A stretch of DNA of 64,000 bases from Hippasteria phrygiana. Taxonomy: Eukaryota > Echinodermata > Asteroidea > Valvatida > Goniasteridae. The notes under the pieces were generated by a model, which did no database searches, was not told the DNA's origin, and was given only the letters and a program-made list of their open reading frames with translations. A program made the position numbers and the translations under genes. The stretch lies in contig JAZGUH010000058.1 of the NCBI GenBank assembly GCA_037893225.1, positions 1,054,001 through 1,118,000 of the forward strand, read 5' to 3'. Each line of letters starts with the position of its first letter. Position 1 is the stretch's first letter. Shown here one piece after another: positions 1-11,871 of this stretch.

Positions 1-468
1 CTGGTGTTTTACATGCAACGATCGATATTAGAGACCGCCCGATGGAAATTTGTTTGCATTGTATCAAGATCATTACGAGTACATACAACGTTCTAATAAC
101 AAGAAACCAAACTCCAGCCCGAGTTTTTGCAATAATTATTTTAGAAGTGTCAAGGGTTTTACGGTCAGGAACCATAAACCTCTGTCCACAAAAAATGCAG
201 CATTTGACACTGCTAAGTGCCATAACTTTTCTATTAAAATAGCATCATAGTCGCATCCGTACGTGCATATATATTCGCTATATTCGGGACAGCCCTAATA
301 TATGAAACGTTGGGGCAGAAAATTTTGTGACAAGACAGTTATGGATCATGAAAAAAATTGACAATCTGCGACAGCAGTTTAACATTGATCTTTCTGTAAG
401 GTTTGTGAAAACCTTACATTTCTGGAAGTAACAATATTCAATAAACAAGAATTGATTCCTCATCTTAC
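1..468. other. intron of the leftmost gene
   Basis: This follows the donor of the minus-strand exon at 469-612 and should be its first intron. I see no second exon before the window edge and no recognisable repeat. Confidence 0.4.
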
Positions 469-612
469 CTCATTGAAAGCCTCAACAAGGCCTCTGCAAG
501 TGTCACACTTTTTCTCTATCTCTTCATTTTTCTTTTTGTTGGCCAAGTTCTCACTGACCAACAGTAGGAAGATGATCAAAACACAAAAAATCGTGGTCTT
601 CATCAACGTCAT
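469..612 (-). CDS. first coding exon of a CRELD-like secreted protein
   Basis: Reading leftwards from the ATG at 612-610 gives 48 codons and then a good donor (GAG|GTAAGATG), phase 0. Residues 5-20 are a hydrophobic signal peptide (TTIFCVLIIFLLLVS). A Lys/Glu stretch follows, then KKCDTCRGLVEAFNE. A signal peptide plus CxxCRxLVxxFN is how CRELD1/2 (cysteine-rich with EGF-like domains) begin; those are ER or secretory-pathway proteins. The related canopy family has a similar CxxCRxLV start and is the main alternative. A second in-frame ATG at 603 could also serve. The rest of the gene lies beyond the left edge, so the assignment rests on one exon. Confidence 0.5.
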
Positions 613-936
613 GGCTGAGAATTAACTGAACTTCATCACAAGACAAGGTTCTTCAGACACAGTTCATGTATACTACACGTAGCTCAGCAGCTGTATGTTG
701 CAGTTCAATTCAAGGAAGAATTACCATCAGTGAACCACTGAGGTTCAAAAAACCAGTCCATAGGCTATAATCCTGAAGAAAAAGTAATGTAAAATACATA
801 GTCATTCTTTCAAAATAAACCAACAAACATGCTAAACAAAAGAAGATGGAATTTGCAGTAAAAGTTGGATTGTGGACTTTACACCAAATTATATCCAATA
901 CCTCCACTATTTCCCTAACTAACAGTCTGAGTAATC
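613..936. other. upstream region of the CRELD-like exon
   Basis: These 324 bases lie 5' of the minus-strand start codon and should hold its promoter and 5' UTR. I see no clear TATA box or repeat. Confidence 0.3.
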
Positions 937-1055
937 AATAGAGTACCAAAGTCTGACGTCAGTTGCCGCGGCAACTGGTTCCAAACACATGCAGTTTAGA
1001 ATGTATTCTGGTTCCAAACATTGCATTGATTGACGTCATCACTTCGGTACTCTAT
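937..1055 (-). repeat. CRE-bearing palindromic MITE, copy 1
   Basis: A 119-bp element whose ends are AATAGAGTACC and its complement. It contains two TGACGTCA palindromes (cAMP-response-element consensus). An inverted copy lies at 20298-20422 with the same two sites. Copy 1 sits about 325 bp upstream of the CRELD-like start codon. Confidence 0.8.
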
Positions 1056-1260
1056 TGTTTTAAGTACATGTACAGGGGTCATACTAATGTCAACACACAT
1101 CAGTACCGTCAACACACCGTCCAACCCCTCCAAAACACATTCTAAATTGACAAAAGAGGCATACAAATGTAATGCATGGGCTAAAATAGAATTTTTGTCG
1201 GTTTGAAGTCAAATTTCGTTTATAAAAATGGATTGATTTTTTTTTCATGCGAAAAATAGG

Positions 1261-1449
1261 CTCCAGTCCTAATTCTAATCGCAAGCTATTCAAATGAGCT
1301 TTGACAAAGGCATTCCTTTATTTGTCATTGTTCATCCAGTTACTTGTGACTGGCTTTAGGAAAGGACTTGTGACTGGGCTTGCGAAAGGACCTGTGACTG
1401 GACTTGCGAAAGGACTTGTGAAAGGACTAGCAGGGATTCGACTACAGCC
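1261..1449 (+). repeat. dispersed repeat, inverted partner at 28897-29047
   Basis: The segment from CTCCAGTCCTAATTC to the words around GATTCGACTACAGCCC is found again, reverse-complemented, near 28.9-29.05 kb. This copy carries an internal degenerate tandem of CTTGTGACTGG and CTTGCGAAAGGA. No ORF is present. Confidence 0.7.
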
Positions 1450-2798
1450 CTGACATGTACAACTCGGTTTCTAAATGCGATCACGGGCCGCGGCGCGTGA
1501 ATCTCAAACCATCTAACATGCTGGCGATTGTGTAGTGTAGGGCCCCTCTTTCGTTTTGATCAAATTTAGAGTCAAGAATATTTTTTTCTCATTCCAAAAT
1601 GACTTTTTTAACCTAAAGCAGTCTTCTCCTAATAACCAGTTCTCCTAACCATTTTTTTGCATGTTTAACTGTGCGTCGCGGTGATCGCCATCTTTATTTT
1701 CGCGTTGCGTTTAGTCGTCTTTATCGTAGCTTTACCCTAAAATTTCCCTCAAAAACTAAAACTCTGCCCTTTATCTAGGGCATACCTGTTTGTATTAGGG
1801 AGTTCACTGTTTTGGACAATACATGTACGTGAATCTGAACCCATGCAAAATTAGGGGTCATCAAACAATGATAATTAGTATTTTGAGCAGTCCAATACAC
1901 ACAAAAGTGAAGTATATTCATATGGACAAAAGGTTTATCTTATTATTCATCTACTTAATTCACAAACTTGGAGGTGAGAAAGTTACTTCATAAGTTGCCA
2001 CTGTTATAAGATACTATAATTTTGGAAAGAATGTCGAAACATTTTTCACAATAAAATCTAAACCAAAGAAAACGCCTCAAAACGCATTCACGTGTAGACG
2101 GATTAGACTTTCATTAACACAATGCTGTCCATAATATTGTCAGCACGTACGTTAGGCACACATGGTCACCACTTTTCCAGACCCCGGCACCAGAAATTAC
2201 ACCTTTAAAGCGCCATAACTCACTGAAATACAAGTACCTATCGAGCTAATTTTCATACCATTCAATTTGCCTTGCAATTCCCTTTCCATTGATATCAAAT
2301 TTGTGACAAAAAATATAGCTCAAAGAAACCCAAAACGCCGGGCATGCTTTGAGGCTTTGTAAGTCACTAACCTACTCTGCTACTTACGTTAGTTTGGCAA
2401 TTATAATAATTAGTAAAAAGATTTTACTTTAATACCCACTACCAAAATCAGTCTGGAACAGCAAATCTTGGAAAATAACTATCCATCTGTGTTCTGAATT
2501 GTATAACCACTTGGCACAACCTTTAAATTTAAGAATTTTGTTGGGAAATTTCTGTGAAATAGGCTATAGGGGAAGAAAGTTGGTTTTTTGTGTTAGATGT
2601 TCTTGGCACATAACTCAAAGTGTTCACATACATGTTGATTTCTGCCTCATTTTTTACAGATTTTGCTGACATAAATCTTGAAATAACTGGTTGTGCCACA
2701 TGTTTAGACAGATGTTCTACCTCCATGTTGTTATCAAGGAGGGCTGGTCATGATGGTTTTTTGGTAAGATTTTGCTGTTCCTGATCCATTTTGGTGAG
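1450..2798. other. no gene recognised
   Basis: AT-rich, stop-rich sequence in all frames. I see no convincing exon, RNA gene or bounded repeat. Confidence 0.5.
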
Positions 2799-3255
2799 TA
2801 AACGCAGTGGCTATTGTTACGGCAGCCCTCGTTATGGAATTGCCTAGTTCCCTGACGTAATGGTATTCAACGTCACGATGTTTGCTGTTGGAACCAGACT
2901 ATCAACCAAACGGTTCTCGGACTATATTTTCCTTTTTAAAAAATTCTCCAAAAACAATGAAATCAAAGGGAGGAAAAATAAATCTAGAATAAAAATAACC
3001 GTTTGATTAATTTTTTTTTCAAAACCTAAAACTTAAGAAATCTTTTCGAAAAAAAAAAAAATCGGCTAACATGGCAGGGATTTGATCCAGGGTCCCCAGC
3101 CATCAAAATCCGACACCTTACCAATCAAGCTACCGAAGCACTCTGGCAGGATTGGCAGTTTTAAATCTGATATACCTTCGCACGATTGTATGCCGTAACA
3201 ATAGCATTTGAAAGTCGTGTTACTGCTGCCTTAAAAATAGCCACTGCGAAAAGTA
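2799..3255. repeat. TIR-like element enclosing a tRNA-like sequence
   Basis: The words GCAGTGGCTATT and TTACGGCA occur near 2805-2830, and their inverted counterparts near 3190-3245. They bracket a region that includes the tRNA-like block at 3071-3148. The arms are diverged and target duplications are not obvious, so the boundaries are approximate. Confidence 0.4.
3071..3148 (-). repeat. tRNA-derived SINE head
   Basis: On the minus strand there is an A-box-like TAGCTTGATTGGTAAGG and a B-box-like GGATCAAATCC at tRNA spacing. The acceptor stem does not pair well, so this is a tRNA-derived repeat rather than a working tRNA gene. Confidence 0.5.
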
Positions 3256-3290
3256 AAATCTTAACTTTGGTTCCCTTATAGAACTGATTT

Positions 3291-3345
3291 CATGGCCTGA
3301 TGACCAGGGGTAATAATTCTGAAGCGCTTTGAGACATATGTATAA
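3291..3345 (+). repeat. SINE tail fragment
   Basis: TGATGACCAGGGGTAATAATT followed by GAAGCGCTTTGAGAC resembles the 3' part of the SINE seen at 9757-10020 and 49325-49690, in the opposite orientation. Only the tail is present. Confidence 0.5.
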
Positions 3346-3375
3346 CTAGTATATGTAGCCTAACTAGTGTATGTA

Positions 3376-3543
3376 GCCATCTTGTATTCATTGCTAGGAT
3401 CAAGAGAAGTCGGGGCACCCGGCGGTTGTAGAAAATGTTCTGCTCATGAATTATGCATGATAGCATGTCATGTACGACGCGCGGTTGTTTCGTGAGAAGT
3501 CAGGGCACCATACTCTCGATCCTAGCGATGAATACAAGATGGC
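3376..3543. repeat. 168-bp inverted-repeat MITE
   Basis: GCCATCTTGTATTCAT plus GCTAGGATC at the left end reappears inverted at the right end (GATCCTAGCGATGAATAC then AAGATGGC). The arms are about 30 bp with a few mismatches; the middle is non-coding. Confidence 0.65.
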
Positions 3544-3855
3544 ATCCTCCATGTAAAGACGTTTTGGAAGGTTTTGGAGCATTTGTCATTTTTGAAGACC
3601 TCACAGCCGGACGAATTCAGCATTTAGTAAGCCTTATTATATACTGTAGAAATTGATAACATCTCAGGAATACAATGATGTATATACAAGTTTTCAGCGA
3701 TAAGAATTTGGGGAGATATTTTAAATAAAAGTCGACCGGTTGTAAAACTTGGCGTGTAGGGCTGCCGTTGGAGTAGGGCTGTAATGGTGACAGTAAAAAG
3801 CCAGAAGTTAAAAAAGGAACCATTTACAGCCCTATTTGTAGGGCTATACATGTAG

Positions 3856-4575
3856 CTCCTACAGATCTTTGAGACTTTTGCGGCACATTTGCGGAACATT
3901 GAAACGGACAATTTATTGAGAAATCAGAGTTTTTACTCACCAACCGACGTATTCAGCCGAGATGAACATGTCGTCGCACAGCTGACTAATACAGTCCACC
4001 AGACTGCGCATGCGCGTGGAGTTTTTGAAGAGATTTGGGGCTCGACCAGTTTTTGAAGGGGGGGGGGGGGGGGGGCATCCCGCTCCTGCCAGTTTCTTTG
4101 TTCAATTTGAAAAAGTAAAAAACAATACACACGCAACAAGTATGTTTTTATCCAGATTAGATACCGCATACAAAAACAAACGCCAAATTGAATGTCAGCG
4201 AATTTTGAACGTTATAATGATCCAATACCAACTATTAATCAGCACAAAAAATATTCCGTAAATGTTCATTTTAAAACCGAAGGAATGTTCAAACACACAC
4301 AACAATGTGTAAAGCGCGTCATGCACACATCACCAAAGCGCGATGTAAACAAGATGCCCCCCCCCCTTCAAAAAATGGTCGAGCCCCAAATCTCTTCAAC
4401 AACTCCACGCGCATGCGCAGTCTGGTGGACTGTATTACTTTAGTCAGCTGTGTGCGACGACATGTTCATCTCGGCTGAATACGTCGGTTGGTGAGTAAAA
4501 ACTCTGATTTCTCAATAAATTGTCCGTTTCAATGTTCCGCAAATGTGCCGCAAAAGTCTCAAAGATCTGTAGGAG
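3856..4575. repeat. 720-bp fold-back element with about 200-bp arms
   Basis: CTCCTACAGATC at 3856 begins an arm that runs to about 4058. Its reverse complement runs from about 4360 to GATCTGTAGGAG at 4575. The arms are nearly identical apart from a short extra block in the right arm near 4437-4441. A G run (left) and a C run (right) mark the inner edges. The loop includes a SINE 3' piece at 4081-4120, so a SINE landed in the spacer or was carried along. Confidence 0.85.
4081..4120 (+). repeat. SINE fragment inside the fold-back loop
   Basis: CCCGCTCCTGCCAG followed by TTTCTTTGTTC matches the sequence just after the B box of the tRNA-like SINE at 21361-21470. Only this 3' part is present. Confidence 0.6.
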
Positions 4576-5690
4576 GGATTGGATAACTTTCTGGGGAGAT
4601 TAACGTTTGGGAAAGTGGAATTCTAGAACATTGTAACTGACCTAACAAGAGCGTATTACAAATCCCATTGAGTTACGGGGTCCAAAAAGGAATATCGTTG
4701 TAAGGCTAACGGAGAGCCTTACATTTTTGGAAGTAGCTTCACCCCTAGTAGGGTGGGACGCTGTATTACCGCGGTACTTATCAGGGTGATATCACGTTTC
4801 CCGATCGGAATAGAGATTGCTCACTAACCTTCCCGAATTGTCCCGTCTTTTGTGTTGTATAACTCTTGCTCTTTTTAAACTGACATAAAAAATCCGACGG
4901 TGGTTTGGTTTAATCCCATGCGATGCCTGTGAAAATAGACATGCTCGTCATTGCTCGTCATTGCTCGGCGGAGTACAGACTCTGTATTATCGCGGTATGT
5001 GGGAAGTGTTTTTTACAATGATTTCAACTTTTTTATTCATGGTTAATGTTTGACCAAAACATCCCCTGAATAAAGTCTGATATTTTCCCAATTTCCCTGT
5101 AAAGTTCAAGTTGATTAAAGACGATTAGGCCCTGCAAGATGATTTCTTAACACCCTGTCCCCCCTCGAAGGCGACAAAATTCACTGAGACAAGTCTACTG
5201 ATTGACGATTGGGGGCGCCATTCACTTTACACGGTGCGTCGTTATATTTGTTTTACCGCACTGTCCTTATTTTGATCCCGTAAATGTTTCTACGATTTCG
5301 CGGTGGAAATATCGTCCTTCGGCGTCATTTTGCATTTGCAGCTGTAGAATGGGAACCAGACAATGGAACTTCCATGGACAGAGCACCATTAACGATTCAT
5401 GTTAAAATATAGACAGTACCTTTTAGCAGACACAGTGAGGCAAAATGTACAAGTTTTGGAAAACGTGAATATTTATTAAAAATCGTTAAAAGTCCCGACA
5501 CAACATTTTTTAATCGTCATTTTTTTACACAAATCAGCAGAAAGTCCTTAATGCTTGATGAATTGGATATAAAATTGCCAGTCGAAGGAGTTTTGGCAAC
5601 GAAAAAAAAAGGAATTTCCGATGCCGCGATAATAGAGTTGCCGCGATAATACTAATAGGGAGTCCGACTACTCCCCTAAGGCCTAACGTT
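4576..5690. other. no gene recognised
   Basis: Unique-looking sequence with short ORFs only. CGCGGTA-containing words recur at 4771, 4992 and 5630, but I cannot bound an element. Confidence 0.4.
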
Positions 5691-5700
5691 AGTGTTAGGT

Positions 5701-6571
5701 ACTCCTAGAACTATGAGGTTCCTGACATGAACCTCATAGGAAGACGCCGATTTTTCCCATAGGCTAGTACAGCAAGAATAAGAACGTCATTTCCATGCAA
5801 CACGAGTCTACATTTTTCGCCGTGAATTACTTCATGGCTGCCCCCCAAAAAAATAATATGCCGCATTTACCTCCTCACCTCGGTTGCGCCAAGTCAATTT
5901 TTGCCTGAAACGGGTCCAATTTGCGGGAAAAAAAGATAAAAAAATGCAGTCGTTCCGAAGCGATCACACACGCACACCATCGATTAAGCCGCACACACGA
6001 AGCTAGCTCCTGTAAGATATCCCAGCATGCATCCAGCCGGGTAATGTGCGGGGGGGCCGTGGGTCGGTCAAGTCATGATTATTCATCGAAAATTCGAAGC
6101 GCGGTACGGCAGGCAATTGCCGCGTGTCCGTTATATACCGTCTGCGACGACAGGCAATGCATGCAGACGGTATATAACGGACACGCGGCAGTTGCCTGCC
6201 GTACCGCGCTTCGAATTTTCGATGAATAATCATGACTTGACCGACCCACGGCCCCCCGCAAAACAGGAGCTTCGTGTGTGCGGCTTAATCGATGGTGTGC
6301 GTGTGTGATCGCTTCGGAACGACTGCATTTTTTTTTTTTTTTTCCCGCAAATTTGACCCGTTTCAGGCGAAAATTGACTTGGCGCAACCGAGGTGAGGAG
6401 GTAAATGCGGCATATTATTTTTTTGGGGGGCAGCCATGAAGTAATTCACGGCGAAAAATGTAGACTCGTGTTGCATGGAAATGACGTTCTTATTCTTGCT
6501 GTACTAGCCTATGGGAAAAATCGGCGTCTTCCTATGAGGTTCATGTCAGGAACCTCATAGTTCTAGGAGTA
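5701..6571. repeat. 870-bp near-perfect palindrome
   Basis: Both arms of more than 400 bp can be followed almost base for base, with the symmetry axis near 6154. The left arm has about 37 extra bases around 6005-6045. ORFs of up to 102 codons appear on both strands, but they mirror each other and are by-products of the palindrome. Confidence 0.9.
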
Positions 6572-8344
6572 GGCATGTCAGGCCAAAATTGTAAACAGAT
6601 AACACATCTATTTTTATGACATTTTTGAACAGTTCTCATCAAAAGAAGAAAAAAACTTTTTGAATCATGGAAATCGGACAAGCGGTTCTTGAGATAGATT
6701 AATTTTAACGTTGAAAAATTGACGCATATTTCAGATTCAAATTCGATAATTTCAGATTTGTAATAAAAAGCCATTTTTGAGCCTTTCTAAAGAAAAAATA
6801 AGGCATAAGATATGCATAATGCATTTTTATTTAAGAAATATAGTGTCATTTCTTCACATAAATTGGTTTACAAATGTTGTTACACTTTTTAATTAAAAAA
6901 TATTTAATGATGAAAATGGTCCATTGTCCATTATGTTCTTTGGTGTATGCATGGTCCGGTGAAAAAAGACTAAGTCCCCTTAATTAAATATTCATTCTGC
7001 TGTATTTTCCATGTAAAAGGCCCTTAGTCAATGAAACCTTGGCAGTAATTAAAATGTACACTGGAAAAGAAAGTAATTGTCAATTTGGTAAACAAAATAA
7101 ATTAAATGACTAATTAAACAATAAAACATAATTTCAGCTCATTAATATTCATGAGGCTCATTAATTATGCATGAGGCGAGACAAAAAATCCACGTTTCAC
7201 ATTCATCCGAGCAGTAAACAAACTTTATTGGGGTATTTTTAGGTGCTGAATCCAATTCTGAGGTTATATTTGCAATTAAATGCACCAAAAGTGAACTTTT
7301 TAGCTAAAGACAATACAAATTTGGTTGAAAATTCTGAGAAAATGACGTAGTATCTTGCTAAAATTTGCAAAGCTTTCAAATTATAGCATCAATTAAAACA
7401 GTAGCAATAAACAGCCAAAACAAAATCTTGTTACAAAAGGACCCCACAAAAGTGAAATTAAAAAGCTGTTAATATAATGGCGATTCAGCAAACAATCCTG
7501 TAAATCTTTTAAAACAATCAGTTACTTTTGTCAGTAAAAAAAAAAAATCCGAAAAAAAAATCCGAAAAAAATTCAATCAACAGAAGTAACAGTGATAATT
7601 GGAAGAGCCAAAATGAGTGACAGCACTCCTACACTACACATATATCGGCTCTTACAATGACTACCATTACGCCCTCTATTTTAATCTGTATTGTCGGCCA
7701 TTGTGTCCGGTGAGCTTGCGTGCGTGTACGTACACGATCCATCACCGCGCGCGCGCAACCCGCGAAGTGTTCCTTTTTAGCTTTCATTCATTGGGGGATT
7801 GGCTCATTTAGCGATGATGGTATCAAAAATAGCAAGTAATTTTGGCAGTTATATGAGTAAGAAACATTGGAAAAACCAATTTTAGGCTCGTTTATTGAAA
7901 AAACAGAATTAATTAACGTCAAAACTGTGTCTGAAGAATGAAACTTACAATTAGCAGACGATAACCCCCCCAAGACCTCCAAAACGACATCGGATTTAAT
8001 GCGCATGCGTCCTAAGCTTTCCATTGATACCAAATTTGTTGCCAATTGGTGGCGCCATCACAACTTTTTATTGAGTTTTGTGAGAAGGAGTGCACTCCGC
8101 CATTTTGCGACAATCGGAAGTTGCGCATCGCTTCGCGAAGTATTAAAACTTAATTAACGTACTTCCAATGAAGGTACATTCCTAAAACCTCGGGAAAATG
8201 TTGAATAAGTAGTTTTCTAAAAAGTTTGGTAATATCAGCCCCAAAAATAAAAATTTTGCGTTAGAAAAGTGAGCTTTTACTAGCCGTTTTGTTTCGCATA
8301 CCGGACATTATCGGAAATGAATCACGATGCGCTTGACATGCCTA
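6570..8344. mobile_element. 1.8-kb TIR element nested in the fold-back
   Basis: It begins TAGGCATGTCA at 6570 and ends TGACATGCCTA at 8344. CTAGGAG is duplicated on both sides (6563-6569 and 8345-8351), consistent with a 7-bp or longer target duplication. The interior is AT-rich with no long ORF, so this is a non-autonomous copy. Confidence 0.6.
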
Positions 8345-8369
8345 CTAGGAGTAGGCCTAAGTGTTAGGT

Positions 8370-8985
8370 GCCTTGAAAACTACACAATCAATCGCCTATA
8401 AAAGTAAAATTTTACTTTTGTTCCCTTTAGCCTAGGGAACAGGGCTCTACTACACAATCGCCAAAATGCTTACATAAATCTCTCCGTGTGTAGATGAAGA
8501 AACAATCCACCAGAATTAAGATGTCAAATTCATAAATCCTGGTGCATGGGCGCCGCCATTTTGTGTATTTTTGGCCAATGGATTGTTGCCACATTTAAGT
8601 ACACGCGTCACACGACGACACAGAAAAGAGCCGTCGCATCGCCTGTGTGAACCGCCCTCTCTTGGGCGCTTTGCTTCATTTTGCTAACTCAGTTTTTTAA
8701 TCCGTGCATGCGCGCGCGCGCGCATACGCGCCGCAAGCATCGAGGCAAGAACCAGCGCATTGGCAGTTATGAATTAAAAATAATGTACATTTTGCTACAG
8801 TCTGTCCTTACACCTAGACGGAATCCGTTATGGGCTAAATTCTGCTAGTATTTCTCGAATTATGTTTTCCTGCATTTTTATGGTAGAAAACTTCAATACA
8901 AACAACCGTGCTGCTAGCCAATGTACGTGAAAATAAAGAGTCAAACGAATATGCCTAAGTGTTGCAAGGCTTTGTTAAAGCCTTA
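8370..8985. other. no gene recognised
   Basis: Contains a short AAAGTAAAATTTTACTTT palindrome near 8401 and a GC-alternating run near 8708. I see no exon. Confidence 0.4.
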
Positions 8986-9398
8986 GGCAGTGTACATGAT
9001 TGGTCATTGTTGCAATTTTCAGGAATGGGCGGATTTGGGGGTTAGTATTATATAGGAAATATCGGCGCTCATTTTCAACCGTCGGGCGGATGATAGCCTT
9101 CAGTCAAGGTGTGCGTGGCTATCTGGGCGCGTGACGCGCCCCGAATGCCAACATGTCCGGGGCGCGCCACTCGTCGGGGTAGCCACGCGCGCCTTGACTA
9201 AAGGCTACAGGGCAGATTTCCAACGATTTCCAGCTGGAAATCGTTGGAAAACGATATATATTTTTCTTGACAACGACAGCACACCTGGTGCCATAATTTC
9301 ACATGATGATTGAGACTACTACTAACTTATAGTCTAGTAAGGTATTTCGTAATAATTCAATAAAAAATAATTGGAGGATTACCAATCGTGTACACTAC
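8986..9398 (-). repeat. MITE family A, copy 1
   Basis: The ends are GGCAGTGTACATGATTGGT and the inverted match of GTAGTGTACACGATTGGT. The centre has a GC-rich inverted pair (CACGCGCGCCTTGACTA and its diverged partner) around GGGGCGCG. Copies at 11385-11871 and 25764-26261 are in the other orientation; a central piece occurs at 30258-30305. Confidence 0.8.
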
Positions 9399-9756
9399 TA
9401 CATGATTTAACTAACTGCCAGAATAGAAAAAACTATATTGGGGGCAATGTATTCCCGTAGGCTTCAAATGTTAAATTCTAGCAACATGTATTTTCAGATG
9501 TTTAAACTTGACCAGTTCCTGGTCGCCCATTTGGGGCGGGGCATCAGTTGGGGTGGGGCAACAGTTTCAACACCTTCCTGTGAATTTTATTTTAATGTTT
9601 GCATTTTTGCAAACTCTACCAATGGAGGACAATATAAACGTGTTTGAAAACGTATGGTTAAAAATAAATGATTTGTGGAAATACTGGCCCAAAATTCTAC
9701 TTCTGGCAATAAGCTCTGGTGAAAAGTAGTCGTGATTCACAACCACTACCACAACA

Positions 9757-10020
9757 ATGGTGGTACGTATAATATCAATGATAATTAGGTGCTTATATAC
9801 ACATATAGAGCATTTTACAAATGTCTCTCAGCGCTTCACAATTATTACCCCTGGTCATCAGGCCATGAAATCAGTTCTATGCAGCAGTTCGAGATCAGCG
9901 AAACCCCCATTCTCTACCCTTACAGGTACCCATTTATACTCCTGGGTGGTGGAGAGCTGCAATTGTAGTAAAGCTGTCTTGCCCAAGCACCATACACTGC
10001 ATTTAGTGCCAATTAAGTAA
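9757..10020 (-). repeat. SINE body fragment
   Basis: CAGGTACCCATTTATACTCC and GCGCTTCACAATTATTACC align in order with the SINE at 49325-49690. The tRNA-like head is missing, so the copy is 5'-truncated. Confidence 0.6.
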
Positions 10021-11145
10021 CAATGGATTTCCATTGTTAGTGCACCGTTTTTCTTTTGTTAGATGTTCATAGTGATAGTCCCAGACACGGTAACCATGGG
10101 ACCACGGCGCCCCACATGCATGTGTTCACAATGTTGAGCATAATGTCAAAAGTTCCACTTCGGTTTTGAAGACCACCCCCCCCCCCCCCCTCTCAGACTC
10201 GGGGCTGGCAACGGGCCTGTATCATGATTATTCTCAAGGACTGATACAAAGGGGGGGGGGGGGAAACAGGTCAAAAGTAATGACACATTACAAATTGTTT
10301 ACATTCTTGGGATTCAAATTTACACCTAAGCACTCACTGCCCCACCCCCGTAGTTTAATACGCTACTGATAACCAAGTCGAAACTGCCAAACTACTTAAA
10401 AGTTTGCGCGCGTGTCATTGTACCAGTTTTGTTCGATTCGTGAAAAAAAAGACATTTTCGACCAACCATGGATGAAGTAGGCTTACATGACATGTCGACC
10501 TTTTCATACTGGTTCCCGCCCCAAAATATTGGGACCAGTAGGGGGTACATTGGTCCTCGTGTGCGCAAGCGCTGGTCTATCTGTACAAAGTATTTGTAAC
10601 TGTTTTAGCATCTAGTCCATGGGCCCAGACCAAAAATTTCACTTAGGATCGGTAGGCTACCATTTTGGTGGGCAAATTCGAGTTGTCATTTTGAATAGTT
10701 CAACATCCCTAGATTATGTTTTGATATGATAACCCTTCCAGAGTGGCAGCTTATTAGTGGTTATCATGCGTCGAATGGACAGACCCTCTGGGTAAACCCT
10801 GAAACCCTTTGTCCCGGCATCATGTTTTACAGCATTATTACCTTCCCAGGGAGTCTGATTTCCCCCCGATGAACATGTGCCATTCATGTAGGATAAACCT
10901 AGATTGAATGAAAAAATGCGTCCCAAAATGTATATTTGCTGGCCGCTTCAAACTCATACAACATAATGTGTATGGAAACAAATTATACAATTTCAGTCGA
11001 TGTCATTGTGCATAGGTGCCTATGAGCGAAAACACTAACATCCAAAATAAATGGCTTTAGCTGCTCGTGTGGCAAGGTTATCACATATTAATTTACTTGT
11101 ACTGACCCTACAAATATATTAGTACCACTAAAGTTTTGTCCCAAG
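10021..11145. other. no gene recognised
   Basis: Contains a C run near 10175 and a G run near 10250. I found no exon or bounded repeat. Confidence 0.4.
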
Positions 11146-11343
11146 CAGGGGCGGATCTAGGTTTTAACTAAGGGGGGGGGGGGGGGGGGTTACCTGAGGT
11201 GATTGGCCTACACACCCCAGCGTGCCGAATTTTCGACACCCGACACTGGTTATTTTAAAAAAAAATTCTCAGCCCAAGGGGGAGGGGGTTTAAACCCCCA
11301 AACCCCCCCCCCCCCCCCCCCCCCCCCCGTAGATCCGCCACTG
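11146..11343. repeat. hAT-like MITE
   Basis: CAGGGGCGGATCTAGG at the left and CGTAGATCCGCCACTG at the right are inverted ends of the CAG...CTG type common in hAT MITEs. CCAAG lies on both outer sides. Long G and C runs fill much of the inside. Confidence 0.6.
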
Positions 11344-11384
11344 CCAAGGATGGTATACCGATTTTTTTGTCTGGCCCATGGACA

Positions 11385-11871
11385 AATCGTTCTGGTTTGG
11401 TAATCCTCCAATTTTGTTTTTAATGAATTATTACGATTTACCTTACTAGACTGTATATAGTTAATAGTAGTCTCAATCATCCTGTGAAATGATGGCACCA
11501 GGTGTGCTGTCGTTGTCAAGAAAAGTGGAAATGTATATCGTTCTCCAACGATTTCCAACTGGAAATCGTTGGAAAACTGCCCTGTAGCCGTTAGTCAAGG
11601 CGCGCGTGGCTACCCGGACGAGTGGCGCGCCCCGGACATGATGGCGCCATGGCATATCCGGGGCGCGTCACGCGCCCATAGCCACACACGCCTTGACAGG
11701 CTATCATCCGCCCGGCGGTTGAAAACGGGCGCCGTTTTGCTCACATGTTTTTCGCCATCCAACAACGCAAAACTTCGAACAGGTCAGTGGAACGATATTT
11801 CCTATAAAATACTAACCCCCAAATCCGCCCATTTCTGAAAATTGCAACAATGACCAATCATGTACACTGCC
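11385..11871 (+). repeat. MITE family A, copy 2
   Basis: The right end GACCAATCATGTACACTGCC is intact; the left end has decayed to TTTGGTAATCCTCCAA. It is about 70 bp longer than copy 1, through a segment around 11720-11790 that is also present in copy 3. Confidence 0.8.

Larger units (their letters stand above)
5691..8369. mobile_element. long fold-back element interrupted by a second element
   Basis: The outer element starts ACTCCTAGAAC at 5701 and its mirror CTAGGAGT occurs near 6570 and again at 8345. AGTGTTAGGT occurs just outside both outer edges (5691-5700 and 8360-8369) and could be a 10-bp target duplication. Removing 6570-8344 brings the right end together. No transposase ORF is visible. 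Fold-back elements move non-autonomously, so a helper source is implied but not seen. Confidence 0.6.

Noticed and set aside
5921..6387. Pairs of 76-102 codon ORFs
   Set aside because: They mirror each other because the region is a palindrome.
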